Positions 1 to 12,689 of a DNA stretch of 64,000 nucleotides are shown here, piece after piece. Made by a program: the position numbers and the translations under genes. The stretch is from Tillus elongatus (taxonomy: Eukaryota; Arthropoda; Insecta; Coleoptera; Cleridae). Location: NCBI GenBank assembly GCA_964006375.1, contig OZ023266.1:18446090-18510089 (forward strand). The letters are read 5' to 3'. Position 1 is the stretch's first letter; the number at the start of each line of letters is the position of its first letter. A model generated the notes under the pieces. The model was not told the origin of the DNA. It was given only the letters and a program-made list of their open reading frames with translations, and did not search any database.

Positions 1-84
<84 letters not shown>

Positions 85-218
85 ATATAAAAATTTAAAC
101 CGACCCCGGATATGTGTTCTGGGGGGCCTAATTAGCGCTCATTTGAAGAAATTTTTTCAAAATTCAAAAGTCGGGATCTCCTCATTAGTGAATTTTTTTT
201 AAGAAAATTCACTAAAAA
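1..218 (-). mobile_element. HINE-like element, 5' part with AT array (H1)
   Basis: Reverse-oriented 5' end of the window's main non-autonomous family. Reading leftward from 218 there is a palindrome built on TTAGTGAATTTTC, then the conserved block with ATGAGCGC and ATCCGGGGTC, then an AT array (1-81) cut by the window edge. The design (subterminal inverted repeat, central simple repeat, no coding) is that of Helentron-associated elements such as DINE-1/HINE; that assignment is inferred. Confidence 0.75.
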
Positions 219-357
219 TCGTTGCAAGCTTCCTCAGAAACGTAGAATTGTTTGTGTTTGTCTACATGCCGATTATTTCATGTTGTTAATTGACTAAGAT
301 GTCAGAGTGGTGTTCAAAAATATCTTTGAACGTCACTTAAAAATTGTAATATTTTAG

Positions 358-420
<63 letters not shown>

Positions 421-667
421 AATGGGGGTGGTTTTACCTGCCTTTTACTTTTCTTTTAAACAAACGTTTTTCAAATGACTGCAAATTCTAATTATTATTA
501 TTATTATTATTCATTTAGTTATATTTTAGGATCGGCAGAACGCGTATCCAAAAACCTATCCCTTGTTACCTTGAGACTAGTATTTAAGTTTTACGACCTT
601 CAAGGGAGGTCATGCTTAAATTTATTTGGAACACTAAAACCGAGCATCTGGGGTCAAATTCCCAAAT
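219..667. other. unassigned AT-rich sequence
   Basis: No coding signal or recognised element. It contains the AT array at 359-417, followed directly by TGTAATG. The reading frames here lack any recognisable domain. Confidence 0.5.
359..417. repeat. AT dinucleotide array
   Basis: Uninterrupted TA/AT run with no HINE sequence recognised on either side. Confidence 0.95.
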
Positions 668-1690
668 TTTTTTATTTATTTTTATTTCAACAACACACCA
701 CGAGGGCTTACAGCCTAAATACTATCGTACCGTGGGTGTCGACAAGGAGGAAAGAGGCAACTTGTTAATTCTGGACTTGAAGGTTTGGAGGTTCGGGGGA
801 GAAGGAAAAACATGTGCCGGCAAGGAATTCCACAACTTGGAAGTCCTCGGGACAAAAGAGCGGGCATAACAAGATGTACGATGTCTGGTGACCTGGACAG
901 TAAAAGGATGCATTCGCTCTGTTCCCCTGGTAGGTCTGTTGGGGGCAGCAGGTGGAGGAACTATGGAAGAAGCTCCTCTGAGCAGTGCCCGTGCAGATAT
1001 CTAAAAAGAGAGAGAGGTCACCAACGGCACGTCGGTGGGCAAGGAATGGCAGCCTTTGGGTGAGGGTAGGGTCACCGATGAGACGTATAGCTCTGTTCTG
1101 CATGGAGTCCAGGATAGCCAGTGTAGAAGCGGCAGCAGCACCCCAGATGTTGGAGCAGTATTCGAGGTTTGGTCTTATTTGTGAAGTATATAAAGTATAG
1201 AGATTAGCTGGTGAAAAGTATTTGCGAGCCCGGAAGAGGAAACCTAATTTCTTAGCAACCGCTTCTGCAATTGATGTAACATGTTGGTGCCAATTGAGAT
1301 TTCGATCCACAGAGATGCCAACGAGTGAAAAGGATTCATTACTTTGAATAACTTGGTTGTTTATTATGATGGGTCTAGGGCTGGTGTATCTCTTATGAGA
1401 GAGAAAGCAAGACTGTGATTTGGTGGGGTTAAATTGTACAAGATTTCTACATCCCCAGTCTAATATTTTTTGGAGATCCACGGAGAGAGAACCCTCCATG
1501 CGTCTGCAATCCTCATCTAATTGGGCTAAAGAGACAGGCTTAGAATATTGTATATTTGAGTGGAGGGTGCTGTCGTCCGCGTAACTGTGAACTGGGTTGG
1601 ATATGCTAGAGAGGAGGTCATTGATGTGGAGAAGAAACAAAGTAGGGGCTAAAGCTGAACCTTGAGAAACTCCTGCAAAAGATTGCAAAA
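668..1690 (-). pseudogene. LINE-A copy 1: reverse transcriptase C-terminal half
   Basis: Remnant of a non-LTR retrotransposon of the Jockey/CR1 group. The minus-strand frame starts inside the reverse transcriptase at a GVSQGSALAPT block, continues through an intact YADD catalytic motif (SYADDSTLHS) and the thumb region (FSLVGISVDRNLNW), and ends with the family-specific tail ending SLSTPTVR after a frameshift near position 1000. The 3' UTR gives GTTGTTGAAAT followed by an A/T-rich tail near 668-690, as expected of a LINE 3' end. It is 5'-truncated at about 1690, with no endonuclease or RT palm upstream. Four other copies lie at 2182, 24690, 36286 and 62755. It cannot encode an active enzyme alone. 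Confidence 0.85.
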
Positions 1691-2181
1691 AGAATATATA
1701 AAATTCAAATTATATAGCTAATCTGTAATTAAAATTGAAAATAAAATAATTTGTTCTCACGAAAATCCATTAAAACCTTATTTTCGATGGATTTCGTTTA
1801 AAAAATGTTTCATCAATTGAATGATTTTCCATACAAAAATTCACAACAAACGTTTCTTCAAATAAAATTCATTAAAATCATTTAGACGAAAATACGCTAT
1901 TAAAAGAACATTTTGTAGAAGAAAATTGGCTTTACAGAGAAAATTCCTTTGCCAGTGGAAGCTAGAGAAATTGAATCCGGTTGTAGAGAAGAAAACAACC
2001 TCTTCTCATGTCACAAATCCCTACGTCTATGTTACCTGTGGCACGGTTTTAAAAACTAAGGGCAACAGCAGCTACCATTAAATTTGAATTAAAAGTCTTA
2101 AAAGTGCGTATCTTTCATTTTCAACAAAAAGTCGCTCAGAAATATTACATAACCGGATTAGATAACGCTAAATCTCTTTTA
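1691..2181. other. unassigned sequence between two LINE-A copies
   Basis: About 490 bp of AT-rich DNA with no domain or repeat structure I can name. It separates a minus-strand from a plus-strand LINE-A 3' end. Confidence 0.5.
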
Positions 2182-2510
2182 TAGATATCTGCACGGGAAC
2201 TGCTCAGAGGAGCTTTCCTCCATAGTTCCCCCACCTGCTGCCCACAACAGATCTACCAGGGGAACAGAGCGAATGCACCCTTTTACTGTCCAGGTCACCA
2301 GACTTAGAACGTCTTGTTATGCCCGCTCTTTTGTCCCGAGGACTTCCAAGTTGTGGAATTCCTTGCCGGCACATGTTTTTCCTTCTCCTCCGAATCTCCA
2401 AACGTTCAAGTCCAGAATTAACAAGCTGCCTCTTTCCTCCTTGTCAACACCCACGGTACGATAGTATTTAGGCTGTAAGCCCTCGTGGTGTGTTGTTGAA
2501 ATTAAAAAAA
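2182..2510 (+). pseudogene. LINE-A copy 2: 3' end only
   Basis: Plus-strand tail of the LINE-A reverse transcriptase ORF. The frame from 2273 reads a family-specific C terminus (SFVPRTSKLWNSLP, then KSRINKLPLSS) and stops at 2464. It is followed by the same 3' UTR and A-rich tail as copy 1. Strong 5' truncation is typical of target-primed reverse transcription. Confidence 0.85.
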
Positions 2511-2559
2511 AATGGAATCAAAGATGAAAAAAGTAAAAAAAGTTAAAAGAGAAATTCAG

Positions 2560-2632
2560 TCAACGGTGAGATTTCAATCCGCGTACCTTCTGTCATGAGA
2601 CAGGCATCCTATTACACCACGTGAGGCTTCTG
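2560..2632 (-). pseudogene. tRNA-Met-like sequence (tRNA pseudogene or SINE head)
   Basis: On the minus strand the sequence starts GCCTCACGTGGTGTAATAGG, which fits an internal A box. It has a CAT-containing anticodon-like loop (CTGTCTCATGACAG) and a degenerate B box (GGATTGAAATCTC). The acceptor stem does not close. It could be the head of a SINE or a decayed tRNA-Met copy; no body or tail was identified. Confidence 0.4.
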
Positions 2633-2959
2633 GAAAACTGAGATGAAGAAAGATAGATAACCGATAATGGTCTTAAGTTATTTATTTGTAATATGTAATG
2701 TCTTTAGAGGCAGATTTTGCAATTATTTTAACAATTGAAAAGAGTAGCAAAGATCTAGAACATTCTAATACACATTTTATGTAATATTCTCGATTCATAA
2801 ACCCCAATAGTTATACTAATTTTCACGTTTCAAATCTCCAGTATGACATTTACAGGAGAAAAATTATAAAATCCTCAAAGTAATCTTTCTGGTACTTCTT
2901 GAGCTTTTTGTGTCATAAAAAGCTAAACGTTGTCTGTAATATTAATAGATTTTGTTTAA
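2633..2959. other. unassigned AT-rich sequence
   Basis: No recognisable coding or repeat content. Confidence 0.45.
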
Positions 2960-3260
2960 GTATTCAAATATTTTGGCGTCTTCTCTGACCTATAACTTTT
3001 TTTCTTTCAACATAGAGACCTAAGTTTTGGTGCAGAGTTGTTGTTTTACAACATAAACCAGCTTGCCAAATGTGGTTGCCGTATCTTTGTTACTTTCGGA
3101 GATATGAATTTTTTTCAGACGAAAACCTAAAATTTTCCCGGAAAACCTGGTCCGATTTTCCCGGCTAACGAACTTATCCAAGCCAACTAAAAAAAGAATT
3201 TACTCACCAAATTTATCAAATTCGGCCCATTATTTTATATAATATATAACTTGCTGTGTC
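2960..3260 (-). mobile_element. HINE-like fragment, right half
   Basis: Minus-oriented copy of the conserved block that normally follows the AT array. Its reverse complement carries GTTAGCCGGGAAAATCGGAC and the run on GGTTTTCCGGGAAAATTTTAG. A short plus-strand-like ACTTGCTGTGTCC terminus follows at about 3250. No AT array remains. Confidence 0.6.
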
Positions 3261-3697
3261 CAGACTTTTTTTACTGTTAATTTTTGCAATACACTTTAAA
3301 ACCATAGCATTTTTGAATAGAGAATGAGTGAGGTGTTACAAACCCCTATCTCCTATTAAAAAATTTGGGGATTGTAACCGTCACTCGAACGTGGTTGAAT
3401 TAGTACAAGCAATAGAGAAATTTTTTTGCATTAAAGTACAGGAGTTTTTTTTTGATAGATAGGTTCAGAATGACATACTGAATGAAAAAACACAAGATCC
3501 TTACAAATTTGGAGGGCGGAAGTGCCGCCATTTTGAGAAAAACCGTTTCAACCTATATCTCAGTAACCGTTCACATTAGACCAAAAATGGTAATGACCTT
3601 TATTGTAGATAATTGCATTTTTCATCTTTTTTGTAAAAAAAATTTTTTGTATGACTCATCGTTTACAACTTATACGACTATTAGCATTCATTTATTG

Positions 3698-3833
3698 ACT
3701 TTTAGTGAATTTTTATTGAAAAAAATTCACCAATAGAGAGGTATCGATGGTGAGACTTTGCAAAAAAATTTTCAAATGAGCGCGATTTAGGACGCCTAGA
3801 ACCCATATCCGGGGTCAGTGTCAATTTTTATAT

Positions 3834-3918
<85 letters not shown>

Positions 3919-4330
3919 TGATAACTCAAAAAATAATTAACCGATTTCAATGAAACTCGGCAAGTACCTTTATTTTATTAGTGGCTTGGATGAGTTTGTT
4001 AGGCAGGAAAATCGGACGCGTTTTTCCGGAAAAATTAAGTTTCCGTTCAAAAAAAATTTTTTCTCCAAAAATAACAAAGCTGTTTTAATAAAATTTACTA
4101 TATGTATTGCCTTGGGAGAGGACTTACTAAGTACCAAAATTCAACTTTCTTAGTTTATAGAAAATTGAGTTATTCAAATTTTAAATTTTCTTTTGAAACA
4201 ATTTTTTTCTCCAAAAATTACAAAGTTATTTTAATGAAATTTGGTGGATATCTTGTCCTAGGAAATACCTTACTACCTACCAAAATTAAACTTTCTAAGA
4301 TTATAGAAAAGTGAGTTAATCAAATTTTTA
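3698..4330 (+). mobile_element. HINE-like element H2a, 5' half
   Basis: Begins TTTTAGTGAATTTTTATTG at a T tract inside the FB1 left arm. The family 5' block, an AT array (3835-3913) and the conserved CGATAACTCAAAAAATAATT block follow. Part of that block is duplicated in tandem. It breaks off where the hAT-like MITE begins. Confidence 0.75.
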
Positions 4331-4656
4331 TAGCTCACTGCAGTGTTAAAATCAATGGTATTTTCCTCACTAGGTATTTTAAACACGTGGGTCGGGGACT
4401 GACCGAATTCATTCTCAGTTGCTATTGATCTACTCATATTCTCTGAATATGTTAGAAACGTGGTATCTACTTCATTCCAACTCACTATTAACCGACTATT
4501 TATGAAATCAAATAAGTAAATTAAATTGATTGTCATAAAATATGTAGTGTATTAAGACTAAGGGAAAAAGAAATAAAACATATATAACTGTGCACATTTT
4601 GATTATATTTTAGGGTGTTCGGCGCACACCTAGCTCACTAGGAGAAATCGCCACTG
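4331..4656 (-). mobile_element. hAT-like MITE fragment
   Basis: Ends ATCGCCACTG; its reverse complement CAGTGGCGATTTCTCC is a typical hAT terminal sequence. The same sequence recurs at 48297-48685, giving a 300+ bp shared repeat with no coding capacity. I could not fix its other end or a target duplication. Confidence 0.6.
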
Positions 4657-5354
<698 letters not shown>

Positions 5355-5477
5355 CGAGTTTTTTACCTATATCTTTGTTAATAATTGTTTAAAAAATCAA
5401 ATGCTTATGACTTAACTTTACAATCGACAAAATTTCTAGAACTTTCACTTAAATCTTTTTTTTCTAAAATTATTATT

Positions 5478-5960
<483 letters not shown>

Positions 5961-6700
5961 CTATAGGTAAAATACCTACCAAAACTTAGGTCTGTAGGTT
6001 CAAAGACAAAAAAGTTATATGCATTTAAAAAAAAGGGGTTTTCCTCAAAACGTCAAAGTCGCGAATTAAAACGTCAAAATTGGCAACATTTACGCAAAGA
6101 ACCTGAAACTAGTATAAGCTATGGAAAGAAAATGTCTCAAGAAGAATGTTTTACAAAGCCTGAAGTCTTAGCTTCAACTGTCATTGTCCTTCATCTTACT
6201 AAAATATTTCCAGAAAAATTTGTCGATTGAAAAGTGCAACATTTAACGCGTTATAACTTTGAAAATATTGATTTGGGAAAAAAAAGTTTTTAGTAAAAAA
6301 CGTAGGAAATTTGTCGATTGAAAAGTTAAGTTATAAGCATTTTATTTCTTAAACAATTATTAACCAATATAGATAAAAAAGTCAATAAATGAATGCTAAT
6401 AATCGTATAAGTTGTAAACGGTGAGTGATGCAAAAAATATTTAACAAAAAAGGTAAGAAATGCAATTATCTACAATAAAGGTTATTACCATTTTTGGCCT
6501 AAAGTGCACGGTTATGGAGATATAGGTCGAAACGGTTTTTCTCAAAATGGCGGCATTTCCGCCCTCCTAACTTGTAAGGATTTTGTGTTTTTACATTCAG
6601 TACGTAATTCTGAACCTATCTATCAAAAATAAATAAAAAATAACTCATGTTGTTTAGTGCATTATGGACAAGAGTAACGGGCTCCTCTATTGCCTGTACT

Positions 6701-7651
6701 AAATATAGGAGTGAAGTTTTCACTTTGCAGAATGTCATTTTTTTCACCTAAAATTGACATGTTTCGGGATTTATTGAACAAATGCACAATAATTGAGATC
6801 CTGAATTTATTTCGTTTGACTGTTCAACGCTGTATACTCGGACTGCGCAGATGTAACTCTTTCAAAGCAAAATACAAAACAAAATAACAAACGTTGTGAC
6901 AATTCTCCTCGACTTCCGTTTCCACTTAGCTAATATTCCAAATAAACATTTAACCACAGCCTATATACAAATGCATTACGAGGATTATTACCAGCAGACA
7001 GATGTTAGGATGATTTTCAAAGATACATATTTTATACATAGGCAACTTTCGTGAGACACAACTCGGATATGTCAGAATCTTGGATCGTCACGAAAAACAA
7101 CAAAAGGAGGCCGCAAACATAATATAATCGCCAGGAATTGTGTTAAACCAAGTGAAAGAATCTAGTTGTTCTATTTAGGCGGTAAATTCAACTAAACTGT
7201 TATCTGCGCCGTTTATTACGGTTAAATAAACAAAAATTAAGAGTAATAGTATCTTGGTTGTTAGAAAGCCGGTAGACACAAAGGCTGTTTCGACTCTCAA
7301 TATTGCAGGTAATGGGTAAACGTCGTTGCAGATTATGAAGATTATATAGTGAAAGCAAGTTTTTCAGCAGTTTAAACTTATTAGTGGCGCCACTGGGAGG
7401 GAATACGGTCGATGTCTCGACAGCAGGATCATTTTAAAGGATATTTCTAGTTCACGAGTAATTTGTTCTTTTTAACTGTGTCACTTAACATGGGAAACGA
7501 AGCAAAATAACTTCGTTATTGCCTAAGACCTTTATTAGGCTTTAAACAGAATGAAGTTTTTTATATAAAACCAGCATGTAATCATGCTAGTTGTTTATGG
7601 TAACTTTATCATTTTTTTAGAGGTGACCAATCTCTGTTTTTTTATATAATT
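6701..7651. other. unassigned intergenic sequence
   Basis: About 950 bp with no recognised domain, terminal repeat or simple array. A small hairpin (AGCATG-TAAT-CATGCT) lies near 7573. Confidence 0.5.
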
Positions 7652-8166
7652 AGTATTTAGTACCACATACAGATTTGGAGACTACTTCTCTGGCTTCACT
7701 CTTGAGTTTTGTTTCTGTAGGTGAAGGGCGTAGCCAGCGCGTAAGCTAACTGGAGCAAGAAGCCCTTATGGATTCTAGATGTTCTAGGATGTTCTTCAAC
7801 GTTTCTGTGACTAGTTTCGCTGCTTGACAGCATTCTCAGACAGATAAAAATTGAATTAGTACCAAATCATTACAACTACAAACAAAGATCTGTTGCTATG
7901 TTATGATGTTTTGATCAAAAAATTCATCAAATTGAAAATAAAATGAAACACAGATGACGGATGGGGCTTTCAAAATGGCTACGTGATGTATGTCAATATT
8001 TAACATAAAAATAGAACTAATCTATAATAACTATGATAACAGTTACAACAATAAAATAACGAAACAATAACAGTAATAAAGCAGTCTCTATACAACGAAA
8101 GTATCAACTCATTATCTTATTACAACTTTTTTGAAAGAATAGTTAAATTTATTTTCTTTGACTTAT

Positions 8167-9035
8167 TTATTTAGAAAGAAGAATATCCAAGAAAGGGGAA
8201 TCCATTAAATCAGTTTGCTTATTTAAAACAAGGCAGCTATTATCGCGTGTGTACTTTTTGACTTTTAAAGCTTCAAAGAAGCCCAATTTACGTTTGTCAT
8301 TACAAAAATGTAGTTGCTGTATGCGGTTATTTACTGTAGGTCTATGTTCGGTATCAATAATATATTTTGCAAATGTAAATTTGTCAGCGTGGTTATTTCT
8401 AAATGCAGAAATATGTTCTTTGTATCTGGTGTTAAAATTTCTAGAAGTTTGACCTATGTAGATTGCGTTACAATGAGTACAAGCTAATTTATAAACTCCA
8501 GCTTTTGTCAAGAAGATTTTTCTTTCGCGTTAAATAGCAAATAACGCGTCGTGTTGTAAAATTTAAAAGCTACCTTTGTATTTGTACAGGTATTTAAAAG
8601 TTTTAAAATGTTTTCTGAAATAGTTCCAAAATAAGTTATCCAAACGTACCTGTTGTCTTTTTTGTCCCTAATATTTGGATAAATTAAATTAATCGCCAAT
8701 TTGTATTCTTTTCTCTCGATCATTTTATCTATTATTTTAACAGAGTAGCCATTATTAAATGCTGTTTGCTTAATTATTGAAATTTAGTTTTCAAAATTGT
8801 TTTGTGATATAGGTATTGAAAATGCACGATGTATCATAGAATGGTAGGCTGCCAGCTTTTGTGAAAAAGGGTGACATTAATCGTATGGTATAGTTGTGTC
8901 AGTGTAAGTTGGTTTTCTATATATTGAAAAGTCAAACGAATTATTTTCTAAATTTCTAATCGTTAAGTCTAAAATATTTATACAACTGTTAGCTTCTTCT
9001 TCTAAAGTAAACTTAATATCTGTGTGAAAGTTATT
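8167..9035 (-). pseudogene. PLE-1A inverted copy: GIY-YIG endonuclease and end of RT
   Basis: The frame at 8167-8511 encodes the GIY-YIG region: GVYKLACTHCNAIYIGQTSR shows GVY, a CxxC pair, YIG and the following arginine. The frame at 8508-8723 encodes the linker. Between about 8760 and 9035 only broken RT C-terminal sequence remains, resembling the RT end of PLE-1B. The endonuclease would nick target DNA for priming in an intact element. Frame changes near 8510 and upstream make it non-functional. Confidence 0.85.
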
Positions 9036-9668
9036 ACTAAATTAGAGAATACAATTACATTCCAAAATATTCAGTTAAGAATCCTTATGAACTTACACAA
9101 AAATTAATTAACTTAATTATTCCTACAAATAGTGAATTAGTCTCGTTTGATGTTTGTAGCATGTCTTCTAAGATACCCCCTAGAGAATGTTTACCTCTAT
9201 TAGAGAACGCTTTAATAGAAAAGAACGCAAATGTCGCAAAAAGGCAAGAAATAATGAATCATTTTAACGAATGTATAAACAAAATTATTTTAAATTTAAT
9301 GATAAAATGTACCTGCAAAATGAAGGCCTACCTATGGGTAGTCCGTTGTCATCTCTATTAGCCAACATATTTATGGAAAACTTATAAAACCAAATTTTAA
9401 CATCAGAACTTTCCCATAATATTTTCTTTGGGTACAGATACGTAGATGATATTTTAGCATGTTTTCAAGGTAGCCATACAAAATTAAATGAATTTTTCAA
9501 TTTTATTAATAACTTTCACACAAATATTAAGTTTACTTTAGAAGAAGAAGCAAATAGTTGTATAAATTTTGTAGACTTAACGATTAGAAAGTTAGAAAAT
9601 AATTCATTTTACTTTTCAATAATATATAGGAAACCAACTTACACTGACACAACCACACCATACGATTC
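9036..9668 (+). pseudogene. PLE-1A plus-strand reverse transcriptase fragment
   Basis: Starts mid-RT at sequence matching the PLE-1B region around its KEYNYFPKYSV motif. It continues through the palm, with the YVDD catalytic motif encoded near 9440 (TACGTAGATGAT). Frameshifts and stops occur, for example near 9290 and 9387. It ends at CACCCTTTTT, where HINE H4 is inserted. PLE-1B has the uninterrupted sequence. Confidence 0.85.
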
Positions 9669-9811
9669 ATGACACCCTTTTTAGTGAATTTTCTTAGAAA
9701 AAATTCACTAATGAGGAGATCTCGACTTTTGAATTTTGAAAAAATTTCTTCAAATGAGCGCGATCTAGGACCCCTAGAACCCATATCCGGGGTCAGTTTC
9801 AATTTTTATAT

Positions 9812-9882
<71 letters not shown>

Positions 9883-10483
9883 ACCGATAACTCAAAAAAT
9901 AATGGGCCGATTTTGATAAAATTTGGCACGTACCTTTCTTTTGTAAATGGCTTGGATAAGTTCGTTAGTCAGGAAAATCTGACGAGGTTTTCCGGGAAAA
10001 TTTTTAGTTTTCCTTCGAAAAAAATTCTTATCTCAAAAAGTAATAAGCCGATTTTAATAAAATTTGGCATGTACCTTTCTTTTGTAAATAGCTTTGACAA
10101 GTTTGTTAGTCAGGAAAATCGGACGAGGTTTTCCAGGAAAGTTTTCATTCGAAAAAAATTTTTATCTTAAAGAATAATAGGCTGATTTTGATAAAATTTG
10201 CCATTTACCTTCCTTTTGTAAATGACTTTGGCAAGTTTGTTAATCATAAAAATCGGACGAGGTTTTCCGGGAAAATTTTGACTTTTTATTTGAAAAAAAT
10301 TTTTATCTTAAAAAATAAAAAATCTATGATAACCAAATTTGGTAGGTAGGTTAACGATATAAAAAGTAAACTATACACCAAAATTTAGATTTCTATGTTA
10401 CAAGAAAAAAAAGTTATAATAAAATATTTTGTTACAGATCATTTCTATGAAAATTCACTACCATAACGCACTTGCTGTGTGAA
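9669..10483 (+). mobile_element. HINE-like element H4, complete, inside PLE-1A
   Basis: Complete copy: TTTTAGTGAATTTTC palindrome, ATCCGGGGTC block, AT array 9817-9879, and then the conserved post-array block present three times in tandem. GCCGATTTT or GCTGATTTT starts near 9906, 10047 and 10181. It ends with GAAAATTCACTACCATAACG, the hairpin ACGCA-CTTGC-TGTGT and a T tract. Insertion into the T5 of CACCCTTTTTCACAAAAGC is shown by the uninterrupted PLE-1B site at 53466-53484. Confidence 0.85.
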
Positions 10484-11190
10484 GGCTTTTTTTCAAAAGC
10501 TGTCGGCCTACCATTCTATGATACATCGTACATTTTCAATACCTATGTCACAAAACAATTTTGAAAAAGAAATTTTAATAATTAAGCAAACAGCATTTAA
10601 TAATGGCTACTCTGTTAAAATAATAAATAAAATAGTTGACAGAAAAGAATACAAATTAGCGATTAATTTCATTTATTCAAATATTAGGGACAAAAAAGAC
10701 AACAGGTACGTTTCGATAACTTATTTTAGAACCATTTCAGAAAACATTTCAAAACTTTTAAATACCTGTACAAATACAAAGGTAGCTTTTAAATGTTGCA
10801 CCACGACGCGTTATTTACTATTTAGCGCGAAAGAAAAACCTTGTTTCTTGACAAAAGCTGGGGTTTATAAATTAAATTGTACACATTGTAACGCAATCTA
10901 CATAGGTAAAATTTCTAGAAATTTTAACACCTGATACAAAAAACATATGTCTGCATTTAGAAATAATCACACTGACAAATCTGCATTTGCAAAACATATT
11001 ATTGATGCCGAACATAGACCTACAGTAAATAACCGCATACAACCACTACATTTTTATAACGACAAACGTAAACTAGACTTTTTTTAAGCTTTGGGAGTCA
11101 AAAAGCAGACACACGAAAATAGCTGCCTTGTTTTAAATGAGCAAACTGGTTTAATGAATTCCCCTTTCTTGGATATTCTTCTTTCTAATT
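10484..11190 (+). pseudogene. PLE-1A plus-strand RT end, linker and GIY-YIG endonuclease
   Basis: Continues the PLE frame after the HINE. The linker (FEKEILIIKQTAFNN) is open, where PLE-1B has a stop. The endonuclease starts KAGVYKLNCTHCNAIYIGK. An arginine codon has become TGA at 10933, and another stop lies near 11085 (TTTTTTTAAGC). The 3' UTR and pseudo-LTR run to 11750 and pair with the inverted left arm. Confidence 0.85.
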
Positions 11191-11750
11191 AAATAAGCCA
11201 AAGAAAATAAATTTAATTATTCTTTCAAAAAAGTTGTAATAAGATAATGAGTTGATGTATGTCGATACTTTCATTGTATAAAGACTGCTTTATTACTGTT
11301 ATTGTTTAGTTATTTTATTGTTGTAACTGTTCTTATAGTTGTTACAGGCTAGTTATATTTTTATGTTAAATATTGACATACATCACGTAGACATTTTGAA
11401 AGCCTCATCCGTCATCTGTCTTTCATTTTATTTTCAATTTGATGAATTTTTTGATCAAAACATTATAACATAGCAACATATCTTTATTTGTAGTTGTCAT
11501 GATTTCCTACTAATTCGACTTTTATCTGTCTGAGATTGCTGTCAAGCAGCGAAATTCGTCACAGAAACGTTGAAGAACATCCTAGAACATCTAGAATTCA
11601 TACGGGCCTCTTGCTCCAGATAGCTTACGCGCTATCTATGCCCTTTACATACAGAAACGAAACCCAACAGTGAAACCAGATAAGTAGTCTCAAAGTCTGT
11701 ATGTAGTATGGACCAGTTTCACCAAGTAAGGGCAACAACAATCAATGAAT
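11191..11750 (+). repeat. PLE-1A 3' UTR and pseudo-LTR
   Basis: Non-coding 3' region with an inverted counterpart at 7663-8165. It includes a stem-loop near 11535: GCTG/CAGC with loop TCAAG, between CTGAGATT and GAAAT. It ends GGGCAACAACAATCAATGAA, the same end as PLE-1B. Confidence 0.75.
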
Positions 11751-11760
11751 AGTATTAGTA

Positions 11761-12334
11761 ACTTTTTGTTTTCTGCTGATTACATGGAAGAGCAACTTTT
11801 GTCTGAATGACGCCAGAACCTTTGGACATATGTTTTTATGTATTTTATGCTTACAAATAACGACACTATTATTATTATTAATAATATTAGTACCTACTAA
11901 TAATAATTCAAATATAGCATATGGGCATGTGCCACCCAACTTTTTGTTTAGAGGACATGTGTGGGGTATCATTTTACTCGTCTTCTCATTCCTGTTAGAG
12001 CTTGCATAATCATAGTATGAAATGAGTCATGTCACTTTCCTGGTAGATAATGATTTATATCAATTTCCTGATAGCAATATGAGCATCTGCTTGATCTCAC
12101 TGCTGTTACAGCTTGCATTGTAAATCCTGGTAACGTTTATCATTTCTTAGTATTGTTAGATGATGTTATTCACCAACCAATAAGTTAGTATTAAAGGTTG
12201 AGAATTTCGGTTTAAGTATTTTGTTGTTAGAGAAAAATATCTGTAAAATATATGTGCAGCTGGAAAATTCGATTCTGCATAAAATAACTATTTTCTCAGG
12301 CCTGTAACTCATTTGTCTCTAAAATGACAGAAGT
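11761..12334. other. unassigned intergenic sequence
   Basis: AT-rich, with a short ATT/TTA triplet stretch near 11870-11910. No feature recognised. Confidence 0.5.
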
Positions 12335-12425
12335 AGTAAAAAGATCTGGACGCAGCAAGTGCGTTATAGTAGCTACTTTTTAAATTTTTAAATGATATAC
12401 GCAATTTTTTACGAAAGATACACAA

Positions 12426-12517
<92 letters not shown>

Positions 12518-12600
12518 TGAAGCTGACCCAGGATTTTAGGGGTCTTAGTTTACGCTTATCTGAAGAAAGTTTTCGAAAGTATCCGGCTCAAAGGACCATA
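12335..12600 (-). mobile_element. HINE-like element H5
   Basis: Reverse orientation. The 3' hairpin GGACGCAGCAAGTGCGTTAT is at 12347, followed by shortened internal sequence, a CACACA stretch passing into an AT array (12440-12514), and the 5' block (AAGCTGACCCAGGAT, GTTTACGCTTATCTG). The 5' palindrome is lost. It is internally deleted: the conserved post-array block is missing. Confidence 0.7.
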
Positions 12601-12689
12601 TTTAAGAAATTAGGAGATGTGAAAGATGTGAATGGGTAAAGCTGCTTGGATGTGGTAACACACTGTATATTATCGAGTAGAGGCATGTT

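Larger units (their letters stand above)
7663..11750 (+). mobile_element. PLE-1A: head-to-head Penelope-like element with nested HINE
   Basis: Composite of a minus-strand 3' half (7663-9035) joined head to head to a plus-strand body (9036-9668 and 10484-11750), split by HINE H4. It is flanked by near-identical AGTATTTAGTA (7652-7662) and AGTATTAGTA (11751-11760), probably a decayed target duplication. PLEs encode a reverse transcriptase followed by a GIY-YIG endonuclease and often carry inverted terminal copies, and this layout fits. Its relative PLE-1B at 52536 has the same inverted design. Confidence 0.85.

Noticed and set aside
785..1200. Plus-strand frames opposite LINE-A copy 1
   Set aside because: Antisense shadows of the LINE-A reverse transcriptase; the same shadow appears opposite other LINE-A copies.
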